Positions 1 to 12,602 of a stretch of 64,000 bases of DNA are shown piece after piece. Source of the stretch: Ptychodera flava (Eukaryota; Hemichordata; Enteropneusta; Ptychoderidae); NCBI RefSeq assembly GCF_041260155.1, contig NC_091932.1:24950746-25014745 (forward strand), read 5' to 3'. Numbering within the stretch: the first letter of the stretch is position 1; every line of letters starts with the position of its first letter. A program made the translations under genes and the position numbers. Under the pieces are notes generated by a model that was not told the origin of the DNA, made no database searches, and saw only the letters and a program-made list of their open reading frames with translations.

Positions 1-3000
1 CACCATGTTTAATTAAATTTGGTGTTTACGGGACTCGGTGAAAAATTTGTACCCCATGAAGATGAGAGTTTAACTTTAGCCTGTTTTCTTAGATCCTCGT
101 TCGCAGCCACCTTTGATGTATTTTTTATTAACATCCACTCTTCTACTTTTGGCTCCGAGCCAGTGGCAGTTTATTTTTTCTGAGTTATTTGTCTGTAAAT
201 TTCAGCAAAAGAAGGAAAACTGGTGTAATATACTAACATTTGAACAGCAAAGTAACTTTAGTCAGGGACCTATGTACCCGTAGAGCAGTTTTTTTTATTT
301 TTTCCCCATTTAATTTATTTTGATCATACTGACTCAGCAAAAGAGTAAATGAGAGAAACCCAAAATAGATGAGCGGTTGTTTATTATTTGGTTTTTTTCG
401 GTAACATACAGCGTTTCGTCATGATCATGTAAAAATTCCTGGTGTTAACACAGCCCGTGAAATGCCTAATATAGCTGTTCAGGACTAAATTTGAGTTCGA
501 TTAGAATTCAATTACCAACAACAAACAGGTACCGGCATTGATTGCCCTGTATATTGTGTTGTCATCCCCGACCACTCCTTGGCCTGTGTACATTTCAAGT
601 GACCCACTATACCACGGGTCACTTGAATTTATTTTGAAAATGCGTTGATGCCCCATCTCATCTTAGCTTCCCAAGGCAGTCAATGTGACAGTGTCTGTCT
701 TGGTATTATATATATGATTAATTAGTCAGTGCATCCTCGTCACCGGATGCAAATGCTTCGTGACGGTCCCTGCGGTGCAATTATTATATTTCTCCTGATT
801 AAATTGTCCTTTGTTTAATAACGTGCAATTCTAAATTACATTGTCACGTTGTATTTTTATCCAATTAACATGATTACATTTGCAGACAAATTGACAATTT
901 GTAGATTCAATGAGTCTAATTGTTTCTCTTGGTCCTTTGAAGGATGGCCCATCGGTATTGAAAATATCCGAATATACATGATATGACATGATATTTTACA
1001 AACCATTTTACACGAAGTTTCAGATTAGCTGTGTTTAGTTATTTGTATAGGCCGGCGTATAAAGAAGTACCAAAGAATTTGAATATTTTACCGAAATAAA
1101 CAGCTAGCATTGAATGTTTAAGGTAAAACAATTAAGTGTTATCCCTGACGCTATCTAGATCTTATCAAACGTCGTTCGTGCAGCATTTCGTTGTTCACAT
1201 CGCTGACGTCACTGTCTCCTCAAAGTCACGCACCGGTTATTAGACAAGAAGACAAGTTGCTCACCACGAGTGTCATCTCAACAGACACAATAATCGACAT
1301 GCTCAGGGAACAGACGAACCGAAGACCATGACAAGCCACTTTGATAATAAATCGCCTGTCCTTTCTGAACAAATACCTAATTGCAGTCCGCATAGCGCCG
1401 TGCCCGTTCCCATGCCAACGACTACAGTTGACAGACGTATAAACCTAATGAAGTGTGAAATGACATCTCAAGGCAGGCTGGGACCTTTAACCCGTTTATT
1501 TTAAAAGGGCTTAGTCTTTTTATCCCTCGACATTGTCCACTGTTCTGTTGTCAAAATGTTCTTGTCTGAGTCATGGCCGACGTCTCTCAGAGGTTACAAG
1601 TTCAGTATTCAACGATGACGGTGCAACTGCACAACAGGTGCAACGCGCTGACGTCATTAACTGCAGACGACATGAGTGACGGGCGAAAAAAAAATTATAC
1701 ATCTACGAGGAGCGATTGACGCCGGCCCGGCAGTACAACACATTTTACCTTTCGACTTCCAACGCACCTTCATTGACTGCGCTTGGTGAACTCTTTGTGC
1801 ACGCGAAAAGTTGAATGACGCTTGATTAAATTATTTCAGGCCTCCCACAAGGTAAAACCTCGGTACAACAATGGACCACTTCACATATTGCCCGAATACT
1901 GCAAAGCTTAGGCCTAATCTGACGATTTAACATCAAACATCCAGTTCCGCTAGGGCTGTTCATCTATATCAACAGATGTGTAATAATTTTAAAGTTTAGC
2001 TTTTTCCGTTGTTTTAACAGGTGTCATTTTTGCCCGAAACATTATTTGATCAAACTGGAGCAGCGAAACAAATCCTTGCTTTCGCAGGTGCTCGTCGTCG
2101 CCTTCGTGTCCTCCAATAATAGTACCAGGATACGGACTTTGGTTCTTCACGACTGACAAAGGAGATCTAAAGCTTTTGAAAAACTAACAAACGAACAAAG
2201 GATTGTTTGTGTGCGAGACTCAGCCTTCACATAATTAAGAGACACCACAATCGTCCCTTTGAAATCTTTCATCTGAAAACTTCAGCGGCAATATACGCTG
2301 TCATGGGACTGCGCAGGCGTAATGTCACGATTACGCGCGTCTCATTCTAATTTCGCACCGAAATAACATTCTGAAAACATGAGTCTCAATTGAGGTGTAA
2401 TTTCTTGTGTTGATATGTTTTTTAATAATAATAATAAAATATATGTAAATTTTAATGTCAGTATGGAATAAAATCTGTCTGGCCCAAGAACACTTTCAAT
2501 CCGGCGGCTTGCCTGACAGCAGTAATTGTTGTTCGTGAAGTTTGGGATAGTTTGTCCTAACGATGGTAGGGGTGAGACTTTTACCCCCTTCCCTGCCGTG
2601 ACATTATGTAAGATTGGTGCATGCATTCTAGAAACAGATCAGTCAGCAGGCTCTCAAAATAGCAGAGATTTTGGCGACATTTTAACAGCGGCCAATTCTT
2701 CCAGATGTCAACGAACTCGAACAAAGACATTAAAAAGCGCATGTTTGATCTTCTGCCCGGTCAACAGAACAGGTATGCAGACATCACCCTCCCTTTTTAT
2801 GGGACCAAGGCAACGAAATATCATTCGTCGGATATGTCGCCACAGCATTGCAATACAATTGTTTACCGCGAGACATGCTGTGTGCAATTATTTGACTTAC
2901 TTCAATGGGTCCTTCTGATGAAGTCTTGCTAAGGTCAGAGGTCAACGAGTCATCAGCTCTGCCTATTGTGCACGGCTTTTGTTAGGTGGAGACATCAGAT

Positions 3001-3358
3001 CCCCCGTGGGACCAAACATCAACAGGTGATCGGCACAATTCACAGGCGTCTCTACAACCGAAATATTTCTTTGTTCAGTGATATTTCAGATATAAGACCG
3101 AAAATCCCCCACACATCTGTTTGGTATTTTTTTCTCTGTTTGGCCGTATTAAATACCTGGAAAGGGAATATTGCAACAAAACCGTTCGCATGATTCGCCA
3201 TATGTTTCTCAAATTTAATATTATTGTGTGAGATCCAAGGTCTTAATTTCGTTGTTAGTATCTTACATGTGAAGCCCCAGCTCGATTCCCACAGTTCACA
3301 GCGCGGTTAAATAAGCTATTGCAAACGTGACTCAAGCACAGTAGTACTGAAATCCATT
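1..3358. other. Left flank, no recognisable gene
   Basis: AT-rich sequence with only short, low-complexity or overlapping ORFs and no protein family I recognise. It contains a short hairpin at 592-629 and two perfect TGACGTCA (CRE-type) octamers at 1204-1211 and 1649-1656. The ORFs at 2526-2918 and 2966-3193 have no recognisable domain and no convincing codon bias, so I do not call them genes. Confidence 0.5.
592..629. repeat. Short perfect hairpin
   Basis: Arms ATTTCAAGTGACCC and GGGTCACTTGAATT flank a loop of about 10 bases. This is an isolated inverted repeat of unknown role. Confidence 0.7.
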
Positions 3359-3712
3359 TTAAGGTGGAACGCGCCCCAGGGACAGATATTCGGACTTTTA
3401 TCAATTCTATTCTCATTTACCACTTGTGGGTGACTCATTTTAAAGCTCTTTGTGTAAGAAAAGTATTAACCGTCTTGTATTTTCGAAAATCGAAAATTTT
3501 ACTTTGTCCTCACAGGGTTAACACAGAGATGGCAGCCATGTTGAATTTCAAATATCGGGAAATCTAAGGTAAATTGTCTCGTTAGAACCAAACTTTGCAC
3601 CGTAACCCCTGATTTCTTTTCTTGATTTGGTAAGAGAATGGTCGAAAGTTTCATCGAGGAAAGTTTGAGCAAAAGTTTACGTCGTTCACTTTCGAGGCGC
3701 GTACTACCTTAA
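3359..3712 (-). mobile_element. TTAA-ended MITE, copy 1
   Basis: One of seven related elements of about 300-370 bp in the window. It starts with TTAAGGTGGAACGCGCC and ends with an inverted match that finishes in CTACCTTAA. The shared interior includes a stretch reading 'gtggtagatcagaaaagaatt' in other copies, here reversed. There is no coding capacity, so it is a non-autonomous terminal-inverted-repeat element. Whether the outer TTAA is target duplication (as for piggyBac) or part of the TIR cannot be settled from one genome. Confidence 0.7.
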
Positions 3713-4997
3713 AGGTATACAGTCACCTGTAATCTAAATATGCCCATATATGGTCAAAGGGGCGTTCCTTGGTATTCAAAATGCCCATGTGAGGGAGCTG
3801 GTTTTTAAAAAGCGGCCACCCGCTTAAAATCTGTGATTGGTTTGATTTTCTCTTTCCATGGTAACTGTGGCAAAATTGGAACAGGTGACAGTATACCTTT
3901 AAGTGAATGCAATTTCATGTTTACTATTTCTATCACGCTTACGCCGCAAGTGTTTTGATGCAGATTACCTGGAATGTAACACACAGAAGAAATTAAGTTC
4001 AGGGTCTTCCTTACGAAGAAATGAAGACGTATGGAAGGGTGGTCCCTCTCCACAAATAATAAATACTGTAGGATCATTTTCAGTGTTACACAAGGCCAGA
4101 GGCCCTCAACAAATGATGCAGAGCATTAAGGCGAGACAAAGGACAAATAGCGCGTTATCTACGTATGCTGAGGACTGTCAGATATCGGTTAAACTTTTTT
4201 AAAGATACAATATCAGTTTAACTTAATGTAAGATACAAAAGTGTGATTTGGTGGTTGACCTGCTGCGATTTGCTAGCAATCGACTGGAATCGTGTTGAAT
4301 AAGTATTGGTCTGACACTAGAGCTCAATAAAGCGGAGTTCCGTCCTGACATATGGACAGGTATTCGCTACACGTCGGCGTACAAACACTACATATACCCT
4401 TGTCAGCATTGGTCCAAAAGTACGACAACTATATGATTTTCACTCAGTGACGTCACTTCAGGATCGTAATGTCTCCTGTCCCATTTTTACGGTGTATACA
4501 ATTATACAAGTTTAACATCTCTCAAGACTTTTGTCCTCTCGAAAAATCACTCATTTTACTATAATTGCTGTGAGAACTACTGCTTTAAAGCTATGACAGG
4601 TATTTTAATCAAAATTGAAGCTGAGCATATATTACTTCAAGTTGAAACATCGTAACCTGCAACTTTACATTCGATATCAAAGTAAGCCAAGAATTAAGAG
4701 AAGACGGAATATTTGTGATTCAAAAACAAACATATATTTGATTTTGTCGGAGGGCATACATCGTACAATATTGTAAGCTTAAACATAAACTGTAGGCTTC
4801 CATATTACCTGATGGTAATGCTTTTGTGCCATTGAATATATTGTTGTAAAGTAATCTATCGATTTTCTTCACATAGTTACTGTCTGATGGGCATTTTTAA
4901 CATAATTCCGTTTCCTTTATTCTTATCTGTGGTTTACAAAGTATGAATAATAGAATCCAACATCCCCAAAGGCCTGTGATCCGATTTCTCACACTCT
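3713..4997. other. Intergenic, no gene seen
   Basis: No recognisable protein. The overlapping ORFs at 3805-4077 (-) and 3903-4202 (+) shadow each other and resemble nothing I know. There is a perfect TGACGTCA octamer at 4448-4455. Confidence 0.5.
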
Positions 4998-5054
4998 TTG
5001 GGGATATTTTGTCTCACACGAGCCGCAGGCGAGTGTGAGATAAAATATCCCCAA
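4998..5054. repeat. Long-stem hairpin
   Basis: The left arm (TTGGGGATATTTTGTCTCAC...) is repeated as its reverse complement at the right with a single mismatch across 22 bases, around a GC-richer loop. It could be a tiny MITE or a cruciform-forming site. Confidence 0.75.
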
Positions 5055-5717
5055 CTGCCCCGGATGAGACATCCATCTGGAAAAATTAGCGATATGTTCC
5101 AAGTGGCCTATGTTCACTAGATATTTGGAAAATTCGACCGTCTTTTGGGAATCTGTCACCAACCACGTCAGCCACGTCACGGTACAATATTATCCAAAAT
5201 CGTGAGAGCAGTCGTCTGCACCAGTCCGTGTTACCTCACTTTGTAGTCCGGTCCGTGTGCAACTCATCGCGCCATTGGATGACATTTTGCACGTTGAGCG
5301 AAATGCCTTTTTTATCCAATCAGAGCTCATGAAATATATAGCGCTTTCGTGTCTGCTAATTTATACACGGTATGGGACGATTTTCGAGAGTATGGGACAA
5401 CAAGACCGTCGATCCGACACTCCAAGTGGCCAGGAATGCGAGAAATATAACTGACAGTCTGTTTAAGGGAATTCGAAACTAGACGATGTCAGGTGACACA
5501 AGTTGAATAGCTTAACGTTCGTCATGTAATCTATATCCCAAATAAACAACATTATGTTCTTAATCAAATGTAAAACCGCTTCACCTTAATGGAGTTTATC
5601 AACGACCAAAGATTCAGAAATGTAGAGCCCTCGAATTGATAAAGCATCTATATTCTAAAACAACCAATTACATAACAAGACAACTTGAAGAAATCGGGAT
5701 GTCTTTTCCGCTGCATA

Positions 5718-5834
<117 letters not shown>

Positions 5835-7240
5835 GAGTGAGTGAGTGTGTGGGCGTGTCTGACGTTGAATCTAAGAATGAGATTGATTGAAGAAGAACAG
5901 TGAGAGTGGGGAAGAGACTAAGGGTAGTGATACGACAAAATATTTAAAGCGATTGGAAAGTTTAGTCCTTTGACACAGAGAAAGTCAACCCCAACAGAAC
6001 AGACAGAGAAAAAACCTCAAAACGAATAGAAATTAAGGGCACATACAATGACCGATCCTCAGGATGTGCACAGAATAATCTATAACTTCTGCCGCTGAGG
6101 GCGCTTTTCCTTGTACCTTGAAGTGTCTCTACAGATGTGGTGTTACATGTCAAGTGACTCAAACCATATCGGTCCTTCTATATCGTTTATGCAAGAAATT
6201 TAAGAAAACGATGGTTTTGCGTGTATACTTATAGTGCAGTAGTTTTCTGCACGGATTTTGAAACGGCATTTATTTAAAAGAACATGGTAAGTAGACACAT
6301 CGCCAAATCTTAAAAAAATTACGACCTAACTTTCCAATTACCTAGCAACGAACACAAGTAAAGTCTTTGGCGCAAGCTATGAGTCCCGTTCAGAAGAAAG
6401 AAAGAGGATGACAGGGAGGTGCAAAATTCGCATTATATTCGATTATATCAAATATTGTTTGGCCGACTATACGATAGTTCTCTCAGCATATCATTTCATC
6501 GTGTTACCGATTGCCAAGAAAGTACAATCATACACTGTTAATAAATAGATGCAGATTTTTATGATATGCCATCTATTTTTGTTGTCTATATGGATAAATT
6601 AGATTTGTTCTCAGTCCTTTTGCTCTCTGTGTCAATTTGAAATATTCAGTTATTACAAGTCACCGCACAATGTGCAGAAAGGACGATGCAGAGAATATTG
6701 TGGGTGCGTGTGTATGACATATATTATTACCCATATTGTTGACATCCAGCTGAACGTGTGCTCACAGCTGACACGAAAGGTGTCCTTTATAAAGGGCATT
6801 ATGGGAAGTATGTCACGTGACTCAATAAATCTCTGTCACGAGGAGTGGGACTGTGTTATCTGATGTCTGACTTCTGCACACTTAGGACCCCAAGGCACCT
6901 ACTGCAGCAAATATATGTTAGAAGCAAATCCAAAGACAGTATCTGTGAATATGTTCACCCTGATACTGACATAGTAATACCAGAAACTGCACAATATGTT
7001 CGAGATATCTATGAAATTTTGGACATGAAACCTTTGTCTCAAAAAAACACACCGACAGGGCAATTACACAATAGTACTCCAGTAAAGCACTCTGTTAATA
7101 ATCCTCTTTGGGGACCGACGTACTTTTTACCATAGGTTGATGTGAAATAATTATCTCCCAAGACACAAGACGGAACCATTAGCCAGGGACAGCGATGTGT
7201 TTGTTCTGCACACACTGACAAAACTAAGACGATAATAATT
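5835..7240. other. Intergenic, with one weakly coding-like ORF
   Basis: No recognised gene. The frame at 6845-7135 (+) has a fairly ordinary amino-acid composition between about 6900 and 7060 (Tyr, Asp, Ile and Glu rich, not repetitive). It has no family I recognise and no convincing splice context. It may be a fragment of a mobile element or a chance ORF. Confidence 0.35.
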
Positions 7241-7606
7241 TTGTCCCCGAGAGCTTTAAATGAGCCCCCACAAGTGGTAGATCAGATCAGAAAAGAATTG
7301 TTGAAATTTGAGAGTCCGAGAGTCCTACTATCTGTCCCCGAGAGTCGGGGACAGATGTTCGGACCCTCAAACTTTTTCAATTCTTTTCTGATCTACCACT
7401 TGTCAGGGTTCATTTTAAAGCTCTTGGTGTAAGAAAACTTTTCACTGGCTTATTTTTTCTAAAATCGAGAATTTTACTTTTTCTCTATAGAGTCAACACA
7501 GGGATCATTGGATGGCGGCCATTTTGAATTTTAAATATCGGTAAATCTTTGGTTATTTGTTTCTATATGTTTAAGTCTTTCACTTTCGAGGTGCATACTA
7601 CTTTAA
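7241..7606 (-). mobile_element. TTAA-ended MITE, copy 2 (rearranged, folded back)
   Basis: The right half, up to the end CTTTCGAGGTGCATACTAC at about 7584-7602, matches the other MITE copies. The left end has been replaced by an inverted copy of the same terminal segment. Positions about 7251-7340 therefore fold onto about 7330-7415, giving a large hairpin around TCCCCGAGAGTCGGGGA. Confidence 0.65.
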
Positions 7607-8325
7607 GAAATGCTGCTTTGCGACCCCGACGTGCGCTATTGACAGCGTATGCGACCCCCTTGAAAATTAACATAGGGATTTCGCCATGTGATCAATAACA
7701 ACACATTAAAATAAAACAATAGCACGTTGTAAAGTGAGTCAACAAATTTGATAAAGCGGCCATTGTATACTTATTTCGATAGCTATCGAGACTTGTCGAA
7801 GCTATGGTTATCAAATACTTGCGTTGTAATCCGTTACGCCATTAGCACACCTCGATGGGAAATCTTACACATTTATAGACTCATATGCTTCGGCGTTGCG
7901 ACATAACTCATAAATAAATCAGAGATTTATTGTTTACATAGACAGTGTGCATGTTGGTCGCTATGCAGCTTTGCGTGTTGTATGCTATTTACACTACAGG
8001 CCATGTTTCATAAATTCTCGATAACTTGCATCAAGAAATTGGTTATCTACGATGAAATCATTTCAAATTGTAAGGATACTTTGGAAATTGACCACAGGCA
8101 TCAAATCGCAATATTTTGAACGGACTAGTAAATAATTTTACAAAAGAGACGAAAATTGCGCCTGATGGTCTAAAACTCCAACCGGATGGATGGACACCCC
8201 CGGGCTTTGTATGATTTATTGCAATTTGCAGGCACTTATACAGTTTTGTTTCTACTCTAACTTAGTAGGCCTATACAACTTATTCCTGTCGACTCAAAAA
8301 GTCTTGGTTCAGATTGGCCGCAAAA
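7607..8325. other. Upstream region of CLCA copy A
   Basis: No gene seen. The last 50 or so bases before the ATG at 8326 resemble the equivalent stretch upstream of copy B: GTCGACTCAAAAAGTCTT here against GTCGATTCGAAACGTCCT in B. The 5' untranslated or transcription-start region therefore seems to have been part of the duplication. No clear TATA box is seen. Confidence 0.4.
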
Positions 8326-8517
8326 ATGACGTCGACTCTTTCTCTGAGGAAATTTCGGCCGAGTGGCCCTGTATTTGTCATTCTTCTGTACCTGTATGGC
8401 GCTCACGGTCTCCTCCCGAGATCCAAAATCTCGCTCCAGAATAACGGCTACACGGGAATCTTGGTCGCAATTAGCGAACACGTTGAAGAGAACGCCACTC
8501 TGGTAGAGAGACTTAAG
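8326..8517 (+). CDS. CLCA copy A exon 1: signal peptide and start of CLCA_N
   Basis: 64 codons, ending in phase 0 at AAG|GTAGAG. The first in-frame ATG at 8326 gives a basic start, then a hydrophobic core (VFVILLYLYGAHG), a normal signal peptide. The mature start LLPRSKISLQNNGYTG is typical of CLCA N termini and matches copy B almost residue for residue. Confidence 0.85.
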
Positions 8518-9979
8518 GTAGAGTCTATCTCTTCTTTAATAGTCTTGCTAATGTTGCATGCAAATGTGAGTTGCCAGATACTTACAGTGTTAAATATTGC
8601 AGTATGCCTGGTTTTTTGCCTTTTTCTCCCGTACTTTTCCCAACTTTCACAACATAAACGTATTATCATTCAGTATTTTAGTAATATTATCGAATGATAC
8701 TTTATACCACGTTAGCTGTCAAACTATATCAAGAGAGCGTTTAAGGAAGTGTTTTCAACCCGCAAAGTGCGCTAGACAAGTGTATGACCATGTACAAGTA
8801 TTCCCTCCAAGCCTTGAATGTGGACATCAGATTTAGGTCCCTTTGATGAATTAACACGGAGAAGGGATGGTAAGAATAAGTCACAGTGACGCAATTTACA
8901 GGAATTAAGTCGAAAGCTGCAAAATTTCTTCTACGATGCAGTAGGAACATTTAGTCAACTTTAATAACTTTGGTAAGTTTTGCCTCATCTTATCAGAGCT
9001 TGATAAACTCCAGCGATGGCGGGAATGCATCTTCACTGTCACGCATTTGTCCTGTGCTGCAATTCAAGAGTGGTATCCCTTTAATACTGATAGCGTAGCA
9101 AGGGGCAATTTTTTATCATCAACTGGCGAGTAAACTTTATATAACTATTCTAATTGAGAGAATAGGATGTTGATTCAATCAGCAAATTTAAGCTCATCCA
9201 CCTTTTCTTTGTTTGTAATTCTCTTGTTTTTATGGGTATACCATATGTACGGCGCGCCAAATGTTTCAAAAATATTTATCGATTCAGTGCAAAAATAAAC
9301 TGTCTTTCTCAATTGATATAAAAATTCGGTCTCATTAGGAAGGAAATAAGTAAGAAAAGTATAATTAAAAAACAAAAGACAGAAATGTCATTTAATACTT
9401 CATTTTAATTTGAGAAAAAATCTTTAAAGCGTAATTAGGAAATAAACAATTTTCAACGATTTGAAAAAGTTATACATCCATACTTATCGACATGTCACGT
9501 ATTATAGTTCGCGTAAAAGGTGCAATGAGTGCTGATTTTACAAAAAAAAAGAAAAATATGTTATACAGTGGTACGTCCACAAAATTCACAAGAAAATCAC
9601 TAAAAATCACTACTACCACTCGGAAAAAATAGTACAAAAAATAAAAATGTGAACCACATACAGAAAATCATTATAAAAGAATCAGACAAAAAAGTCGTGC
9701 ATACATAAAATTATTTATGTACTTAAGAAAATTAAAAAGCACTATGTCTCATAATAAACGTATTATAGATAATCAAAATATAATATGAATCACCAGCCGC
9801 TTTGACAGTAAAGAGAGAAAATCGGAGAAAAAATTCGGCAGTGATGGCTCTAGACAAAAGTGGATCTCATCTACAAAAAATAAATAAAATAAAATCGAAA
9901 AAAATAAAAAAACGCCATGAACAGAGATACAAAAAAAATGCGTGGGCCTGTGGAAAGAAAAAACAAATGAGGACTCGCT

Positions 9980-10060
9980 ACAGCAAAAAAAAAAAAAAAA
10001 AAAGAAAAAAAGAAAAAAAAAAGAAAAAAACGAGCACTCACCACAGAAAAAAAAACAAGC
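9980..10060. repeat. A-rich low-complexity tract
   Basis: A run of poly-A interrupted by G and C. The Lys-rich ORFs at 9802-10208 are products of this composition. Confidence 0.85.
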
Positions 10061-10699
10061 CCGAAATTACAATAATTTTATTCAAAAAACTCATGGTTCA
10101 CGTTTCCTTCGATCGATGAATCCCCAACAGCGGGGAATCCGATCACCACATACTCCAATGTTTGACGAAATATTAATTGAGCATTTCAGTGATAACGTGA
10201 CATCTTGAATCCTAGCTCTGTTTGGCTGGGCCCTGCTCTACTTGAAACCATACTTGATGAAATGAAGTGTATCACCTAAAGAACGTCCAAGTTAACAGTG
10301 ATAGTTCCAGAGAGTCAAGTTACATGTAACTGAGCCAATTTCAGACAGTCCACAGGTCGGATCACGAGCGAGACGTACAATCCATGACCCTTCATAGCAA
10401 CACTGCGAACATATCGATGCCTTAGGTGCGGTATGGCAGGGAGCCCACTGTAGGCCTTCCACCGAGCCGCACTGTCATCGCCGTTTGGCCCACATGATTT
10501 CTACACAGTTTTATACGTGTGGTTCGATACATCGGGTTCAAATACCATGATAATTAACCACCTCGTTGTTTGGTAATTCCTCGTCTATCCTCAAAGATCA
10601 CCCAAATCATGATAAAATGAATAGTTTTGAAGAAATCTGCCGCGTGTTGAGAGAACGTCCATCGTTTTCCGTGTTCGACAAGACGAGCAACGCAACTGT

Positions 10700-10870
10700 A
10701 CAAGCCTTACGACTACGAGTATGGCGCGAGTGTCCGGCCCGGGGGGGGGTAACTCCCATAGATGGCTATACGGGGAGGGTCCGCGCGAAAGGGGTCGTTT
10801 TTTAGCACTGTTTGGTATCAGAAAGGGTATACTTTTCACGAGGTGTTGGTATGAGAAAGGGTCCGGTTTT
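10700..10870. repeat. Short dispersed repeat, left copy
   Basis: Contains GGGGGGGGGTAACTCCCATA, then GGTATCAGAAAGGGTA and GGTATGAGAAAGGGTC. A related block lies at 11945-12110, partly inverted (GGAGTTACCCCCCCGGGG). It looks like an end of a mobile element; the family is not named. Confidence 0.5.
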
Positions 10871-11038
10871 AAACACAAACTGACATTTGTTAAAAAATCA
10901 TGCCGTCAACACTGGAAACCCATGTATCTACATCCCAGATCTATCATCAATATTTCCGATCTGTCGGTTTAACTGTTGGTACCCCTGGTACGCAAGGCGA
11001 GTGAGTCGTATCTGTATACGTATGGTATTGTATGGTAT

Positions 11039-11853
11039 CAGATAGCTGTGGAAACGCAGCACAGGCGCTCCTTAGCTGGGTAGTCTGCTAAGTAGATCGA
11101 TTTCCGGATCGATCTATCGATCCCGTAGTCGATATGCCCGCCACTGTAACCTAAATACTCACAAGGTGTGCAATACAATCACTCAAAAAACACGCGATCC
11201 GGGTTTTCAACTGGCCGTGCGCTCGCACAAAACATTCAGAACTACACTCCCATACACCTAGTTGGATCACAAATTTAACCATCTCCTCAAAAATCACGCC
11301 GATGAATGTGTTACTCGCGTCATCTTGAAGAAATCGGCCGTGTTTTGAGACCAAGCGCAGTGAAATGTGGCCTGCAGAACGATTCTACCATATGATGTAA
11401 TTTATTCCATTACTGATTGGCTAATCAACGGCTAAAACAAAGGTCATGGCAAGACGTCACTGGTGTAGTATAGTTGATCCAATCAGCAGTGGAAAAAATG
11501 ACGTCATATGGTAGAATCGTTCTGCAGGCTGGATTTCTCCGCGCTTGGTCTCAAAACGCGGCTGATTTCTTCAAGATGACGCGAGTAACACATTCATCGG
11601 CGTGATTTTTGAGGAGATGGTTAAATTTGTGATCCAACTAGGTATATAGGAGTGTAGTTCTGAATGTTTTGTGCGAGCGCACGGCTAGTTGACGAATCGG
11701 ATGGTGTGTTTTTTAGTGATTGTGTTGCACACCTTGTGAGTATTTAGGTTGCAGTGGCGGGCATATTGACTACGGGATCAATAGATCGATCCGAAAATCG
11801 ATCTACTTAGCAGACTACCCAGCTAAGGAGCGCCTGTGAAACGCAGCTATCTG
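11039..11853. mobile_element. Inverted-repeat element of about 815 bp
   Basis: Arms of about 355 bp (11039-11396 and 11503-11853) match as reverse complements with modest divergence: CAGGCGCTCCTTAGCTGGGT at the left, ACCCAGCTAAGGAGCGCCTG at the right. The roughly 105 bp centre contains a perfect TGACGTCA at 11499-11506. A third, more diverged arm fragment seems present near 10585-10670. There is no coding sequence. Confidence 0.85.
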
Positions 11854-11854
11854 G

Positions 11855-11930
11855 TGGCGGGGTAGCGTGAGTTGCTATGCGGGTCAAAGGTCAACCCCGC
11901 CACTCACATAGCAACTCACGCAACCCCGCC
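11855..11930. repeat. Hairpin with GGCGGGGT ends
   Basis: GGCGGGGTAGCGTGAGTTGC at the left pairs with GCAACTCACGCAACCCCGCC at the right, separated by about 30 bases. It directly abuts the preceding inverted-repeat element. Confidence 0.8.
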
Positions 11931-12217
11931 AAGAGATGGCTGCGTTTAGACAACTAGGTATCAGAAAGGGTAGGTTTTTTTGCTCAAAACTGGTATCACA
12001 ACAGTTTGGGTTTCCATGTTCGTGCGGAGCCCCCCGTACTATTAGCCATGGAGTTACCCCCCCGGGGTGTCCGGCCTTCGCAACGCCAGACACTCTCACT
12101 ATACTCGCAGGGCTAGACTGGCACATGTACACGACATGTCGATCCCAATTGCAGAAATCTTTATATCCACACAGTCCAATATATGGAGCTACAATATTTG
12201 TGCAGTAGCCTATACAT

Positions 12218-12309
12218 AGCTCTGGGTGGCAGGGCTGTGAGTTACCGGCGTTATACGGCCTGGCCGTATAACGCCGGTAACTCACAGCCTAGCCCTGCCA
12301 CCCAGAGCT
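12218..12309. repeat. GC-rich palindrome 1 (core GGGCTGTGAGTTACCGGCGT)
   Basis: A nearly perfect 92 bp palindrome from TAGCTCTGGGTGGCAGGGCT to its complement, with hardly any spacer (centre TACGGCCTGGCCGTA). Its core recurs in palindrome 2 at 12417-12512. Confidence 0.85.
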
Positions 12310-12364
12310 AATTTAAACGGAGTGTTTCAGCCCGAGTATTTTTGCCTTTGCCACACTCCGTTTA

Positions 12365-12602
12365 GAGGCTAAACCCACGGGATACGTGTGTGGTTCGATA
12401 CATAGCGGCCGCTGCTAGCTCTGCATGGCAGCCGGCAGGGCTGTGTGTTACCGGCGTTATACGGGAGGCCGTGTCACGCCGGTAACACACAGCCCTGTCA
12501 TGCAGAACGAGGCGGCTGCGCGCTGCCTGGTATGCAATTTTACTATGCATACCCACACGGCGGCCACTGTGTATTGAACCACACGTAACCGTGGGCTAGC
12601 GG
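12365..12602. repeat. Nested GC-rich palindrome 2
   Basis: The outer arms are GCTAAACCCACGGGATACGT and its diverged complement near 12580-12602 (ACGTAACCGTGGGCTAGC). The inner palindrome (about 12417-12512) carries GGGCTGTGTGTTACCGGCGT and its complement, the same core as palindrome 1. A further stem TAAACGGAGTG/CACTCCGTTTA lies at 12313-12365. Confidence 0.75.

Noticed and set aside
9802..10208. Two Lys-rich ORFs
   Set aside because: Produced by an A-rich tract inside a mobile-element nest.
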